Shown one piece after another: positions 1 through 8,978 of a stretch of DNA of 43,039 nucleotides (position 1 is the stretch's first letter; each line of letters starts with the position of its first letter). This stretch comes from a virus, in the IMG/VR virus record IMGVR_UViG_3300043410_000408, positions 1-43,039 of that record; one strand, written 5' to 3'. A model generated the notes under the pieces. The model did no database searches and had not been told where the DNA came from. It saw nothing but the letters and a program-made list of their open reading frames with translations. Position numbers and translations under genes: made by a program.

Positions 1-646
1 CACTCGTTCAGGCAACGACACTGACGGCACTTCTGTGTTGAACTTGGCTACTTCTGACAGCAACGACGCTACAAACGTTGTGAACACTAACGTGCCTTTC
101 AACGGCGTGTTGGCTAACGCTGGCTTGGGTTACTTCACATTCAGCACTGGCGTGACTTTGCAACAATTCAGCCCCTACCTGTACAAACAGTTGGTGACTA
201 CTGCTGAACAACGCTTCAATGCCAAGATCACTAACATGGTGGTCCCAACCTCGATGCGTACTCATATCTCCGATATGATGCCTACCAGCCGTTCGATCAA
301 CCGTTTCAACCCCGCTGACAAAGGCGACACAATCTCGACTTACGAAGGTGACTTCAACTACACCTACCAAATCGACGATTCATGGGTTATGGACCAAACT
401 GGTTCTGACAACACTTCTGCGTTGTTCCTGAACCCAGACGTAATCCAATGGGGTAGCTTGCGCGAATTGGGCCCTAACAATGAAGTGTTCTCCAATGCTG
501 ACGCCAGCTTGGATCAATACATCATGGAAGGAACTCTGATCGTGCGTAACCCCGCTGGTGTGGCTGTTTTGGCTGCTGTGAGTCCAACTGGTGCTGCTGT
601 GACTACTCCACGTCCTTCTGCACAAGTTCAACGTTACCTCGCTTAA
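1..646 (+). CDS. Major capsid protein, C-terminal part (gene interrupted by the sequence ends)
   Basis: The open frame runs from base 2 without its own start to a TAA at 644-646. It is the continuation of the gene that begins at 42121, since bases 1-407 match 42633-43039 in the same frame. Joined across the junction the protein is about 385 residues. The N-terminal half resembles the SU10-type capsid family (see the entry at 42121), an HK97-fold shell protein. A GTG at 35 opens a shorter frame but is only an internal valine codon; the other copy has ATC there. An intrinsic terminator follows, as is common after abundant capsid genes. The role is confident; the family name rests on pattern recognition. 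Confidence 0.88.
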   Translation, partial: TRSGNDTDGTSVLNLATSDSNDATNVVNTNVPFNGVLANAGLGYFTFSTGVTLQQFSPYLYKQLVTTAEQRFNAKITNMVVPTSMRTHISDMMPTSRSINRFNPADKGDTISTYEGDFNYTYQIDDSWVMDQTGSDNTSALFLNPDVIQWGSLRELGPNNEVFSNADASLDQYIMEGTLIVRNPAGVAVLAAVSPTGAAVTTPRPSAQVQRYLA

Positions 647-660
647 TTGTCGAGCTACTA

Positions 661-690
661 GAGGAGGCCCTTCGGGGCTTCCTTTTGTTA
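661..690 (+). terminator. Intrinsic terminator after the capsid gene
   Basis: An eight-pair stem (663-670 with 675-682, one G-U pair) is capped by a TTCG tetraloop and followed by a T-rich tract. It lies 15 bases after the capsid stop codon and before the next ribosome-binding site. It probably lets capsid mRNA accumulate over the downstream tail genes. Confidence 0.85.
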
Positions 691-705
691 TTTTTGGAGC
701 AAAGC

Positions 706-1212
706 ATGGGATTGAACGCAAACAACGAAGAAGCACAAGTCAGAGAAGACTATTACACCAAAGGCAATATGGCTGCTGGTGTGGAAGGTGTTCTTCGTAA
801 AAATGACAAGCTGTATAACGAAGTAAAGTCTGGCACTTGGTCACAAACCTTTGATACTGGCAATCTGAAATACAAGATTGGCGCTATTGATGGTGAACGT
901 TATGTTCAATATGAACAGATGAACGTTGAAAAAGTGCGTGAAAAATGCCGTCAAATGCGGGATTTTTACAAAGAACACGGTACTGACAATCCGTTTTTTG
1001 CTGGCACATTCCACGCAATGGATCTGCCTAAATGTTTTGCCCACGAAATCTCTTCAAAATGGTTTAACAACCGTCCTTGGGAATTGATCAAACAAGATAA
1101 AAAAGACAAGATCTTGTTTTATGCAATTGTTAACGAATACTACTCAGATTTCGTTTGTCATCCCACAGGAAAAATCCCTCTGCCTTACAATCCAAGCATC
1201 CCGACACGATGA
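706..1212 (+). CDS. Conserved-looking virion-region protein, function unknown
   Basis: This 168-residue protein lies between the capsid and the putative adaptor. The frame is open from TTG at 685, but ATG 706 is preferred because GGAG lies just upstream and 685 falls in the terminator tail. The protein is soluble-looking, charged and aromatic-rich, with no signal peptide or membrane segment. It carries three cysteines spread through the chain (KCRQM, KCFAH, VCHPT). By position it could be a head-completion or minor head protein. I do not recognise the family. Confidence 0.8.
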   Translation: MGLNANNEEAQVREDYYTKGNMAAGVEGVLRKNDKLYNEVKSGTWSQTFDTGNLKYKIGAIDGERYVQYEQMNVEKVREKCRQMRDFYKEHGTDNPFFAGTFHAMDLPKCFAHEISSKWFNNRPWELIKQDKKDKILFYAIVNEYYSDFVCHPTGKIPLPYNPSIPTR

Positions 1213-1221
1213 GGAATTTCC

Positions 1222-2211
1222 ATGTCTTTATTCATTCAATCTGCTAACGCCCTAGTAAATCGCGTAGCTCAATGGGTAGGGGCAATTCCTCAACCGACAG
1301 GGATTACGGTCAGTTCTTATGATTCCGTAAACCAAGTTTTGACTGTTGGCGCTGATCCAACAAGCATCATTTTTCCCGGTGATTACATCGCTCCCCGTTT
1401 GAACAACGGAATGACGATTGTTTTGTCTGTCACTTCGTCCACCATTACGGTTGTTGACCCTGATGGCTATTGGACTGGCGTTTCTACTGGAACAAACATT
1501 CTTGCATTACCTACAGCCCAGACATCTGAGATTTATGGTTGTATCCAAGCTTGTGAATTGCGTATGCGTACCTTGGAGCTACCATCATTGCGTACCAACC
1601 CATACGATCCAAGCACTCCAACAGTTTTGACAACTGATCAAAATGGTATGGCTCCTATCCCTGCGGATATGAATTGGCCTATTTTGTTTTTCCAAGAAAC
1701 TCCCAATCCAAACGTTCAACCCGGAACACCTGCTGCCACTATGGGTCCTTGGATCATTTATGACCGTGTTGGTGATCGTGAAATTATTCGTCGCCGCATG
1801 ATTGACCAACTGTACGTTCGTCCTTTTGGTGTGCCCCGTGTGATCCGTGCATCATTTTCGGAAGTTGGTCCCAATTATGTGTTCACGCCCAATCCCGGTG
1901 CAAACGTTGCAATCAAGGCTTATTACCAACGTACATTCCCATTCTTGTTTAGCCCAACATCTGATTCATTGAATCCTTTGGTGATGAACAATGCTGTGTT
2001 GTCAAGCTTCCCTGAAGGATATTTGTACGGCACATTGTGGGCTTACTACGACAAAAACAAAAACACTGAAGAAGCTCAGAAATGGGATGCAAGACTTGAA
2101 AGTTCGTATGGCAACATTGAAGACCAAAACTTCAAAGACAAATGGCGTGGTGGAGATACGCATCTCACATCAGAATATCAACCACGTACATACCGTTACA
2201 ACTTCAAATAA
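1222..2211 (+). CDS. Putative head-to-tail adaptor (SU10-type)
   Basis: The protein has 329 residues. It combines a helical segment (QACELRMRTLELPSLR), a PIPADMNW motif, a VRPFGVP strand region, a FTPNPGANVAIKAYYQRTFP segment and a C-terminal helix with FPEGYLYGTLWAYY. This order (alpha-helical stretch, lPaD motif, beta sheet with tPxP, YY, closing helices) is what I know from adaptor proteins that dock under the portal in SU10-like podoviruses. The first 90 or so residues form an additional beta-rich region. ATG 1222 follows AGGAA. The location two genes after the capsid fits. Confidence 0.6.
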   Translation: MSLFIQSANALVNRVAQWVGAIPQPTGITVSSYDSVNQVLTVGADPTSIIFPGDYIAPRLNNGMTIVLSVTSSTITVVDPDGYWTGVSTGTNILALPTAQTSEIYGCIQACELRMRTLELPSLRTNPYDPSTPTVLTTDQNGMAPIPADMNWPILFFQETPNPNVQPGTPAATMGPWIIYDRVGDREIIRRRMIDQLYVRPFGVPRVIRASFSEVGPNYVFTPNPGANVAIKAYYQRTFPFLFSPTSDSLNPLVMNNAVLSSFPEGYLYGTLWAYYDKNKNTEEAQKWDARLESSYGNIEDQNFKDKWRGGDTHLTSEYQPRTYRYNFK

Positions 2212-2220
2212 GGACTAATC

Positions 2221-4182
2221 ATGGCATCAGGTGGTCTTTATGGAAACAGCACAACTGGAGCATTGATTGCAGGTCCAGACGGCGAATCCGCTGGTCTGTA
2301 TGGCAATTCAGTTGTTTACGGCGGTACGTATTTTGAATGGTTTGTGTTCCAAATTTCTGCAACACAACCTGCCACTCCAACTGGAGGCTCTTGGAACTTT
2401 GAAACAAACGTAGGAACTCCTCCATCTGGTTGGGTTACTACCCCTCCAAATTCTCCAACGCAAACAGTTTGGGTTTCAACTGCGATTGTTAATTCACGCA
2501 ACGAAAACTCATTAACTTGGTCTACTCCCGGCTTGTATTACATGCAAGGCGCTACCGGACCTACAGGAGCTCTTGGACCTACGGGTCCTACGGGCGCTAC
2601 AGGTCCTACAGGAGCTGCTTCTACGGTGGCTGGACCTACGGGCTCAATTGGACCAACAGGACCTACTGGAGCCCAAGGTGTTGCAGGTCCAACAGGACCA
2701 ACTGGAGCTCAAGGCGTCCAAGGTAATACAGGTCCAACGGGTCCCACAGGTGCGGCATCAACAGTTGCAGGACCTACGGGTCCAACAGGCAGTGCTGGCT
2801 CATCTGGATCTGCTGGTCCAACGGGTCCAACTGGCACTTCTGGCTCCGCAGGTCCAACTGGTCCTACGGGAACTGCTGGTTCTGCTGGCAGTGCAGGTCC
2901 TACAGGTCCTACAGGTCCTAGTGCGAATATTTCAGCAACCAATGCTGTTGTTTCTGCTTATCTGAGTACTGATACAACAATCCCAACTAGCGTTGACACC
3001 TCAATTCCATTTATTGCGTTGTCTGACCCTAATAGTTGGTGGAATTCTTCGACAAAACAATTTAAACCAACAGTTGCTGGTTACTACCAAGTTTCCTATT
3101 CTGTTTGGTGGTCACAAGCTTTGATTGCTACTGGACAAAACAACGTCCAGATTCAAAAAAATGGCAACTCAGAAGCAATCTTCCAAGAAACTTTGAATGC
3201 TTCCAATGGATATACATTGGGTGGCGCAAAAATCATTTACCTAAATGGATCAACTGACTATTTGACGTTTACTGCATATACAGCAAACACAACAAGTCAA
3301 GGCATTCAAAAAGGAAGCTCAGACGGTAGTGGTACTTTCTTTACCGCTGCTTTGATGACCACAGGTGCAGGTAGTCAAGGTCCTACAGGCCCAACAGGAG
3401 CTTCTGGAACAAGCGGTACAAATGGTCCAACAGGTCCCACAGGTGCTAATGGCTCTAATGGACCTACAGGTCCAACAGGTGCAGCAGGTTCTTCTGGAAC
3501 TAATGGACCTACAGGTCCTACTGGTTCCAATGGAGCAAATGGTCCGACTGGTCCAACAGGATCTGCTGGTTCTGCTGGTTCTGCTGGTCCCACAGGACCT
3601 ACTGGAGCAACTGGTTCAACAGGTGCTGGCGGATCCTTAGGTTATTACGGTGCTTTCCAAGATGCTACTAACCAAACACTTTCCAGTTCTACAACCGCAC
3701 AAGCAATCAATATTGGCGTTACCGATGAAGCCAATGGTGTAGCTATTGTTTCTGGCAACCAAATCAAGTTTTCTTATGCTGGAACTTACAGCATTACTTG
3801 GTCTGCACAGCTCGTCAATACAGATACCGCAATTCACAATTCTCAAATTTGGTTGCGTAAAAATGGCACAGATGTAGCAGATTCAAATAGCAATTTCAGT
3901 ATTCCTAATAGTCATGGCGGCGTAAACGGAACTTTGGTTCCTAGTGTTAACTATGTAATGACATTGGCTGCAAATGATTATTTGCAACTCATGTGGGCGG
4001 CTGATAGCACATTGGTTCAATTGGATACTTTGGTTGCTGGAACAAGTCCAACAAGTCCACGCAGTCCATCAATCATTGTTACTGCCGTTCAAGTGATGTA
4101 TACCCAATTGGGTCCAACAGGTCCTACTGGTCCTGCTGCATCATCAACTAACGCTTACGCTTATACTTGGTCTGTCAAATAA
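2221..4182 (+). CDS. Collagen-like fibre protein with two beta-sandwich domains
   Basis: This 653-residue protein has an N-terminal virion-type domain (residues 1-109) and Gly-X-Y repeats dominated by GPT at about 110-234. A C1q/TNF-like jelly-roll candidate follows at about 236-380 ([17 protein letters not shown]), a second GPT block at about 382-470, a second similar sandwich at about 475-640 ([15 protein letters not shown]), and a last short GPTGPTGP. Collagen-like stretches in phages form trimeric stalks, so this is probably a trimeric fibre or capsid decoration. Threonine in the Y position is unusually dominant, which matters because a glycosyltransferase gene lies 3.7 kb downstream. The receptor is unknown. 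Confidence 0.8.
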   Translation: MASGGLYGNSTTGALIAGPDGESAGLYGNSVVYGGTYFEWFVFQISATQPATPTGGSWNFETNVGTPPSGWVTTPPNSPTQTVWVSTAIVNSRNENSLTWSTPGLYYMQGATGPTGALGPTGPTGATGPTGAASTVAGPTGSIGPTGPTGAQGVAGPTGPTGAQGVQGNTGPTGPTGAASTVAGPTGPTGSAGSSGSAGPTGPTGTSGSAGPTGPTGTAGSAGSAGPTGPTGPSANISATNAVVSAYLSTDTTIPTSVDTSIPFIALSDPNSWWNSSTKQFKPTVAGYYQVSYSVWWSQALIATGQNNVQIQKNGNSEAIFQETLNASNGYTLGGAKIIYLNGSTDYLTFTAYTANTTSQGIQKGSSDGSGTFFTAALMTTGAGSQGPTGPTGASGTSGTNGPTGPTGANGSNGPTGPTGAAGSSGTNGPTGPTGSNGANGPTGPTGSAGSAGSAGPTGPTGATGSTGAGGSLGYYGAFQDATNQTLSSSTTAQAINIGVTDEANGVAIVSGNQIKFSYAGTYSITWSAQLVNTDTAIHNSQIWLRKNGTDVADSNSNFSIPNSHGGVNGTLVPSVNYVMTLAANDYLQLMWAADSTLVQLDTLVAGTSPTSPRSPSIIVTAVQVMYTQLGPTGPTGPAASSTNAYAYTWSVK

Positions 4183-4191
4183 GGGCAAAAA

Positions 4192-5001
4192 ATGCTAGTT
4201 TTAGACGCAACATCAAAATCAATTACGGTAGTAATGTCTGGGGCTGCGGCAACGACAAACCCAAGTTTTACTGCTGCTTATGCTGACAACAACGGAACAA
4301 CTTTTACTGAAGGCGCTAATGATGGCGTTTTGAACGGTACTAGCGCTGTTACTGTTGTTGCTGCACCTGCTGCTTCAACTCGCAGGATCATCAATACGAT
4401 TACCATTGAAAACACGGATACAGCTCCTGTAACGTTGACAATTGGTTATCTGAATACTGCAAGCACTCGCGTTATTGCAAAAGTCACGCTCCAAGTTGGC
4501 GATACATGGACAACAACTGGCGCTTACGACACTAATGGCAACTTAAAACAAATCATTGGTACTGTTAACTTGGCAACCCAAGTGACAGGAACATTGGCTG
4601 TCGCAAACGGTGGTACTGGGGTAACAACCAGCACAGGAACTGGATCTGTTGTGTTGAGCAGTGCTCCAACATTGACAACTCCAACTGTTACCAATTATGT
4701 TGAAACTTTGTACACCGCATCAGGAAGTACATCAATCAGTTTGGCTAACGGTACGATTCAAGAAATTACAACCAGCGGTTCAACAACCATTACATTGCCC
4801 GCCAGCGCAACTGGTAAAAGCTTTACTGTGATTGTGAAATACAACGCTGCTGATGCTTTGACATGGGCAGGTGGCACAACATTGAAATGGGCTGGTGGTA
4901 CAACACCAACGCCTACTAGCGCAACTGGCAAGTACGATATTTTCAACTTCTACCAAGATGGTACAAATACCTACGGTAGTGTTTTTGGGCAGAACTATTA
5001 A
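4192..5001 (+). CDS. Tail fibre-type structural protein
   Basis: The product is 269 residues, rich in Thr, Ala, Gly and Ser with no cysteine. The middle holds the segment LAVANGGTGVTTSTGTGSVV followed by LSSAPTLTTPTV, a linker seen in many phage fibre proteins. The C-terminal part (from about residue 170) looks like a compact beta domain (TITLPASATGKSFTVIVKY) found at fibre tips. Its stop codon overlaps the next start as TAATG, so it is coupled to the LamG/SPRY spike gene. It is likely a fibre subunit or adaptor between fibre and tail. Confidence 0.7.
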   Translation: MLVLDATSKSITVVMSGAAATTNPSFTAAYADNNGTTFTEGANDGVLNGTSAVTVVAAPAASTRRIINTITIENTDTAPVTLTIGYLNTASTRVIAKVTLQVGDTWTTTGAYDTNGNLKQIIGTVNLATQVTGTLAVANGGTGVTTSTGTGSVVLSSAPTLTTPTVTNYVETLYTASGSTSISLANGTIQEITTSGSTTITLPASATGKSFTVIVKYNAADALTWAGGTTLKWAGGTTPTPTSATGKYDIFNFYQDGTNTYGSVFGQNY

Positions 5002-7367
5002 TGTTTAGCGCAGCAAAAACTTCAGCTCCAAGTGGCTCATATTCACTTAGTCGCAGCTTACGGTTTCGTTCGTCTGCGTCTGCTTATTTGAATAGAACGC
5101 CTGCAAGCGCCAGCAACCGCACAACATGGACATGGAGTGGGTGGGTAAAGCGTGGGTCGTTGCCAGGCACATGGCAGGTGCTGTTTTCTGCCTATGTAGA
5201 CGGAAACAACGTATCAGGCATTGGCTTCAATGCGTCTAACCAACTTGAAATCTACAACTATGTTGGCGCTGCTTACGCATCTCGACTGATTACGAACGCC
5301 GTCTACCGTGACCCATCTTCTTGGTATCACATCGTCGTTTCATCAAACGGTTCATCTTCACTGAACCTGTATGTGAACGGAGTTCAAATAACTTCCTTTG
5401 CTACCACTGTCGGCCCAGCGGCGACCAACTGGTTCTACAACGCAACCAATTTGCACCAGCTTAGCACGACAACTGCGGGTGGTGTGACGTACTACTTCGA
5501 CGGCTACCTTGCTGAAGTCAACTTCATCGATGGTCAAGCCCTGACACCATCATCGTTTGGCGCATACAACTCAACAACAGGAATATGGCAACCTATCAAG
5601 TACAGTGGTACTTATGGGACTAACGGGTTCTATCTGAACTTCAACAACAATGCTTCCACTACAACGCTCGGCTACGATACATCTGGCAACGGCAATAACT
5701 GGACAACCAACAATATCTCTCTGACTGCTGGCTCTACATACGACAGCATGACAGATGTGCCAACACTAACAGGTCCTACCGCTTCAAATTTTCCAACACT
5801 CAATCCATTAAAAAACACATCCGTTTTGTCAAATGCAAATTTGACGGTTGGAAGCACTTCAGGAATTAACGCAGATGCAACTGGAACAATTGCAGTTACA
5901 TCTGGCAAATGGTATTGGGAAGCTACCGCTATTTCATTGAATACCGGTACAAACGTTATGGCTGTAGGAGCATGTAAAGACACAATTAGTTTGTCTACTC
6001 TTGCAAATACAGATTATTTTATTTATGCAAATGATGGAACAAAAGGTGGTGGTGGTGCTGGATCTGTAGCTTATGGATCTACATATACTGCAAACGATGT
6101 GATTGGTGTTGCTTTGGATATGAGTGCCGGAACAATAACGTTTTATAAAAATAACGTTAGCCAAGGCGTTGCATTTTCTGGTTTGACTTCATTCACATTG
6201 ACTGCAATTGTTTATGTATTTGGCACATCCGTGTTTAGTTTGAATTTTGGACAACAAGGTTTTAAATACACGCCTCCATCAGGTTTTGTGGCACTGAACA
6301 CATACAACTTGCCAACGCCAACCATTGTGAATGGTGCGTATTACATGGCAGCATCTACTTACACAGGCAATTTAACTGGTCAAAGCATTACCAATGGTGG
6401 CAACAATACATTAGGCATTACATTTCAACCTGATTTGGTTTGGATTAAATCACGTTCTGCTGCCACTGATCACAAGCTGACTGATTCTGTTCGTGGTGCA
6501 ACAAAAGCTCTTATATCAGACACAACTGGTGCAGAAACAACTGATGTAACTGGTTTAACAGCATTTAATAGTAACGGATTTACATTAGGCGCAAGTACCG
6601 TTTACAACAATACTGCGGCAACCTATGTCGCTTGGCAATGGCAAGCTGGCGCTGGCTCATCATCATCTAACACCAACGGTTCTATCACATCAACTGTGAG
6701 TGTGAATGCTGCGGCTGGATTTAGCGTGGTGACGTATACGGGCACAGGTGCTGTTGCCACTGTGGGCCACGGTTTGGGTATTGCGCCAAAAATGATGATC
6801 CACAAAGCGAGATCGTTTGGACCTTCTTCGTGGTCTGTGTATCATGCATCAGTTGGCGCTGGTTCTGAATTATTGTTAAATAGTACTGCTGCTGCCGCTT
6901 CTGCACCAAATGATTGGAATAGTACAGCCCCAACTTCTTCTGTAATTACTTTAGGAACAGCGGCCTCCACTAATCAAAATGCTGCAATCTATGTCGCCTA
7001 CTGCTGGTCAGAAGTAGCAGGCTTCAGCAAGTTTGGGTCATACACGGGCAACGGGTCTACTGATGGCACGTTTGTTTATCTTGGATTTAGACCACGGTTT
7101 ATCTTGATTAAATGTTCAAGCAATAGTTCAACCAACTGGATTATTATTGACACATCCAGAGATACATACAACTTAGCTGGTCAATCTCTTGAGCCAAACT
7201 TGTCTGCTGCTGAATACACTCCTGCATCAAGCGGTTATCCATGCGACATATTGTCAAACGGATTTAAATGGAGAGATAGCGGCTCTCAATCTGACAACTA
7301 TAGTGGCTACACATACATTTATGCCGCTTTTGCCGAAAACCCATTCAAAAACGCTCTTGCGAGGTAA
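5001..7367 (+). CDS. Large receptor-binding protein with LamG-like and SPRY-like domains
   Basis: The protein has 788 residues. Residues about 10-235 read as a concanavalin/LamG-type sandwich (FRSSASAYLNRTPAS, TWSGWVKRG, WYHIVVSSNGSSSLNLYVNG, YFDGYLAEVNFIDG). Residues about 270-430 read as a SPRY domain (GKWYWEATAI, VIGVALDMSAGTITFYKNN, NFGQQGFKYTPPSGF). The rest contains two repeats of a module with PDLVWIKSRS / PRFILIKCSS and a final YIYAAFAENPF, a tail-end module I associate with other environmental phage spikes. The domains suggest binding to surface glycans; no catalytic motif is evident. It is translationally coupled to the previous gene and is the best host-range candidate in the genome. 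Confidence 0.75.
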   Translation: MFSAAKTSAPSGSYSLSRSLRFRSSASAYLNRTPASASNRTTWTWSGWVKRGSLPGTWQVLFSAYVDGNNVSGIGFNASNQLEIYNYVGAAYASRLITNAVYRDPSSWYHIVVSSNGSSSLNLYVNGVQITSFATTVGPAATNWFYNATNLHQLSTTTAGGVTYYFDGYLAEVNFIDGQALTPSSFGAYNSTTGIWQPIKYSGTYGTNGFYLNFNNNASTTTLGYDTSGNGNNWTTNNISLTAGSTYDSMTDVPTLTGPTASNFPTLNPLKNTSVLSNANLTVGSTSGINADATGTIAVTSGKWYWEATAISLNTGTNVMAVGACKDTISLSTLANTDYFIYANDGTKGGGGAGSVAYGSTYTANDVIGVALDMSAGTITFYKNNVSQGVAFSGLTSFTLTAIVYVFGTSVFSLNFGQQGFKYTPPSGFVALNTYNLPTPTIVNGAYYMAASTYTGNLTGQSITNGGNNTLGITFQPDLVWIKSRSAATDHKLTDSVRGATKALISDTTGAETTDVTGLTAFNSNGFTLGASTVYNNTAATYVAWQWQAGAGSSSSNTNGSITSTVSVNAAAGFSVVTYTGTGAVATVGHGLGIAPKMMIHKARSFGPSSWSVYHASVGAGSELLLNSTAAAASAPNDWNSTAPTSSVITLGTAASTNQNAAIYVAYCWSEVAGFSKFGSYTGNGSTDGTFVYLGFRPRFILIKCSSNSSTNWIIIDTSRDTYNLAGQSLEPNLSAAEYTPASSGYPCDILSNGFKWRDSGSQSDNYSGYTYIYAAFAENPFKNALAR

Positions 7368-7370
7368 CTC

Positions 7371-7871
7371 ATGTTTTTACTAAACGGACAACCACTCAGC
7401 CCCGACAATGCCTTTGAGCATAACGGTGTGCAATACCCACCCAATTGGCTACGTCTTTCTACTTCAGAAGAAAAGACAGCTATCGGAATTACTGAGGTTG
7501 CTGAACAGCCTCGCCCTGATGACCGTTACTACTGGGTGACGGCAAATCCTGATGGCACATTTACATCGACTGCTAAAGATTTGACTCAACTCAAATCTAA
7601 CGCTACAACTCAAATCAATGCTGCTGCTCATTCATTGCTTACGCCAAGTGATTACATGGCTATCAAAGCCGCTGAAACAGGAACAGCATTGGATGCGAGC
7701 TGGAAAACTTGGCGCGCTCAGATTCGTACAGAAGCTCAAACAGCTCGTACAGCTATTGCAGCAGCTACAGACATTCCAAGCTTGATTACAGCATCCACAG
7801 TAACATGGACACTTGATCCAGTTGCAGCCGCAGAATTAGCTGCACAACAAGCTTCACAACCAGCAAAGTAA
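7371..7871 (+). CDS. Putative tail fibre assembly chaperone-like protein
   Basis: The product has 166 residues. The N-terminal part (FLLNGQPLSPDNAFEHNGVQYPPNWLRLST) is a short beta domain; the middle has DDRYYWVTANPDG; the C-terminal half is a helical region ending in an Ala/Gln-rich tail. This small-beta plus coiled arrangement directly after a large receptor-binding protein is typical of tail fibre assembly proteins. ATG 7371 starts three bases after the previous stop. The function is inferred from shape and position. Confidence 0.5.
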   Translation: MFLLNGQPLSPDNAFEHNGVQYPPNWLRLSTSEEKTAIGITEVAEQPRPDDRYYWVTANPDGTFTSTAKDLTQLKSNATTQINAAAHSLLTPSDYMAIKAAETGTALDASWKTWRAQIRTEAQTARTAIAAATDIPSLITASTVTWTLDPVAAAELAAQQASQPAK

Positions 7872-7874
7872 GAC

Positions 7875-8978
7875 ATGACTAGCAAAGCATTGAAAATTGC
7901 AATTTACGCCATCAGCAAAAACGAAGAAAAGTTTGTTGAACGGTTCTGTGCATCTGGAAAAGATGCTGACTTGATCATCATTGGAGACACTGGTTCTACG
8001 GACAATACCAAACAATTGGCTATTGACTGTGGGGCTGTTGTTCATGATATTTGTATCAGTCCTTGGCGTTTTGACAAAGCACGTGATGCCGTCCTTTCTT
8101 TGATTCCCCGTGATGTGGATGTCTGCATTAGCCTTGATCTTGATGAAGTCATGGAAGAAGGCTGGCGTGAAGAAATTGAACGGGTCTGGCAGGAAGATAC
8201 CACCAGATTGCGTTACAAATTCGATTGGGGTTGTGGGATTGCTTTCTTTTACGAAAAAATACACCATCGTCATGGCTACCACTGGCATCATCCATGTCAC
8301 GAGTATCCTGTACCAGACCCTAGAACTAATGAGGTATGGGCTCATACCGACATGTTATTGGTAAGCCACCATCCTGACCCAACAAAATCTCGTGGTCAAT
8401 ACATGGATCTGCTTGAGGTGGCTGTCAAAGAAGACCCACGCTGCCCACGAAATGCGTTTTATTACGCCCGTGAATTGACATTCCATTACCGTTGGCAAGA
8501 TGCTATTGTCGCTTTGGACAAGTATTTGAACATGCCTGAGGCAACTTGGCCTAATGAACGGTGTTACGCCATGCGTTTATTGTCCAAATGCAATGCTGAA
8601 CTTGGCAACCCTTGGGAAGCCATCAAATGGGCTCGTTTAGCAGCTGCTGAAGCCCCTAATACCCGTGAACCTTGGGTTGAGTTGTCCATGTTGATGTATC
8701 GCTACAGCATGTGGAATGACAGCTTTGCAGCGGCTATGAATGCCTTACAAATTGTTGACAAAGAAGCTGTATATACGATGGATCCATCTGTATGGACAGA
8801 AAAACCTTACGACCTTGCCAGCATTGCTGCTTGGCATCTTGGATTCAAAGAACAAGCAATCGAATATTGTAAGAAAGCTTTAGAATTCAACCCTACAGAT
8901 TCCCGTTTGATCAGGAATCTTGAACAGATGACGGAAGCTTTATGTCTGAATACACCAGAATACGAACCCCATTCCTAA
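7875..8978 (+). CDS. GT2-type glycosyltransferase with C-terminal TPR-like helices
   Basis: The protein has 367 residues. The N-terminal domain opens with an IAIYAISKNEEKFVERF strand-helix, then GDTGSTDNT at residues 37-45, and DLDE at 88-91, which supplies the DxD-type metal and nucleotide-sugar site of family 2 enzymes. After about residue 180 come helical repeats (RNAFYYARELTFHYRWQDAI, WEAIKWARLAAAEAPN, EQAIEYCKKALEFNP) of tetratricopeptide type, likely for substrate binding. It sits inside the tail module between the fibre and nozzle genes, overlapping the latter by 37 bases. It probably glycosylates a virion protein, or less likely a host surface molecule. Enzyme class is confident; the substrate is inferred. 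Confidence 0.85.
   Translation: MTSKALKIAIYAISKNEEKFVERFCASGKDADLIIIGDTGSTDNTKQLAIDCGAVVHDICISPWRFDKARDAVLSLIPRDVDVCISLDLDEVMEEGWREEIERVWQEDTTRLRYKFDWGCGIAFFYEKIHHRHGYHWHHPCHEYPVPDPRTNEVWAHTDMLLVSHHPDPTKSRGQYMDLLEVAVKEDPRCPRNAFYYARELTFHYRWQDAIVALDKYLNMPEATWPNERCYAMRLLSKCNAELGNPWEAIKWARLAAAEAPNTREPWVELSMLMYRYSMWNDSFAAAMNALQIVDKEAVYTMDPSVWTEKPYDLASIAAWHLGFKEQAIEYCKKALEFNPTDSRLIRNLEQMTEALCLNTPEYEPHS

Noticed and set aside
8-370. Leftward frame in the capsid gene (recurring at 42640-42897)
   Set aside because: Antisense shadow of the capsid gene; repeated only because the ends overlap.
2709-2942. Leftward frame of Gly-Pro-Val repeats opposite the collagen-like gene
   Set aside because: It is the mirror of the GPT repeats on the coding strand; a GGTCCNACN repeat stays open on both strands.
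2550-3630. Short tandem repeats that look CRISPR-like
   Set aside because: They are in-frame Gly-X-Y codons of a fibre gene, with no constant repeat length or spacers.
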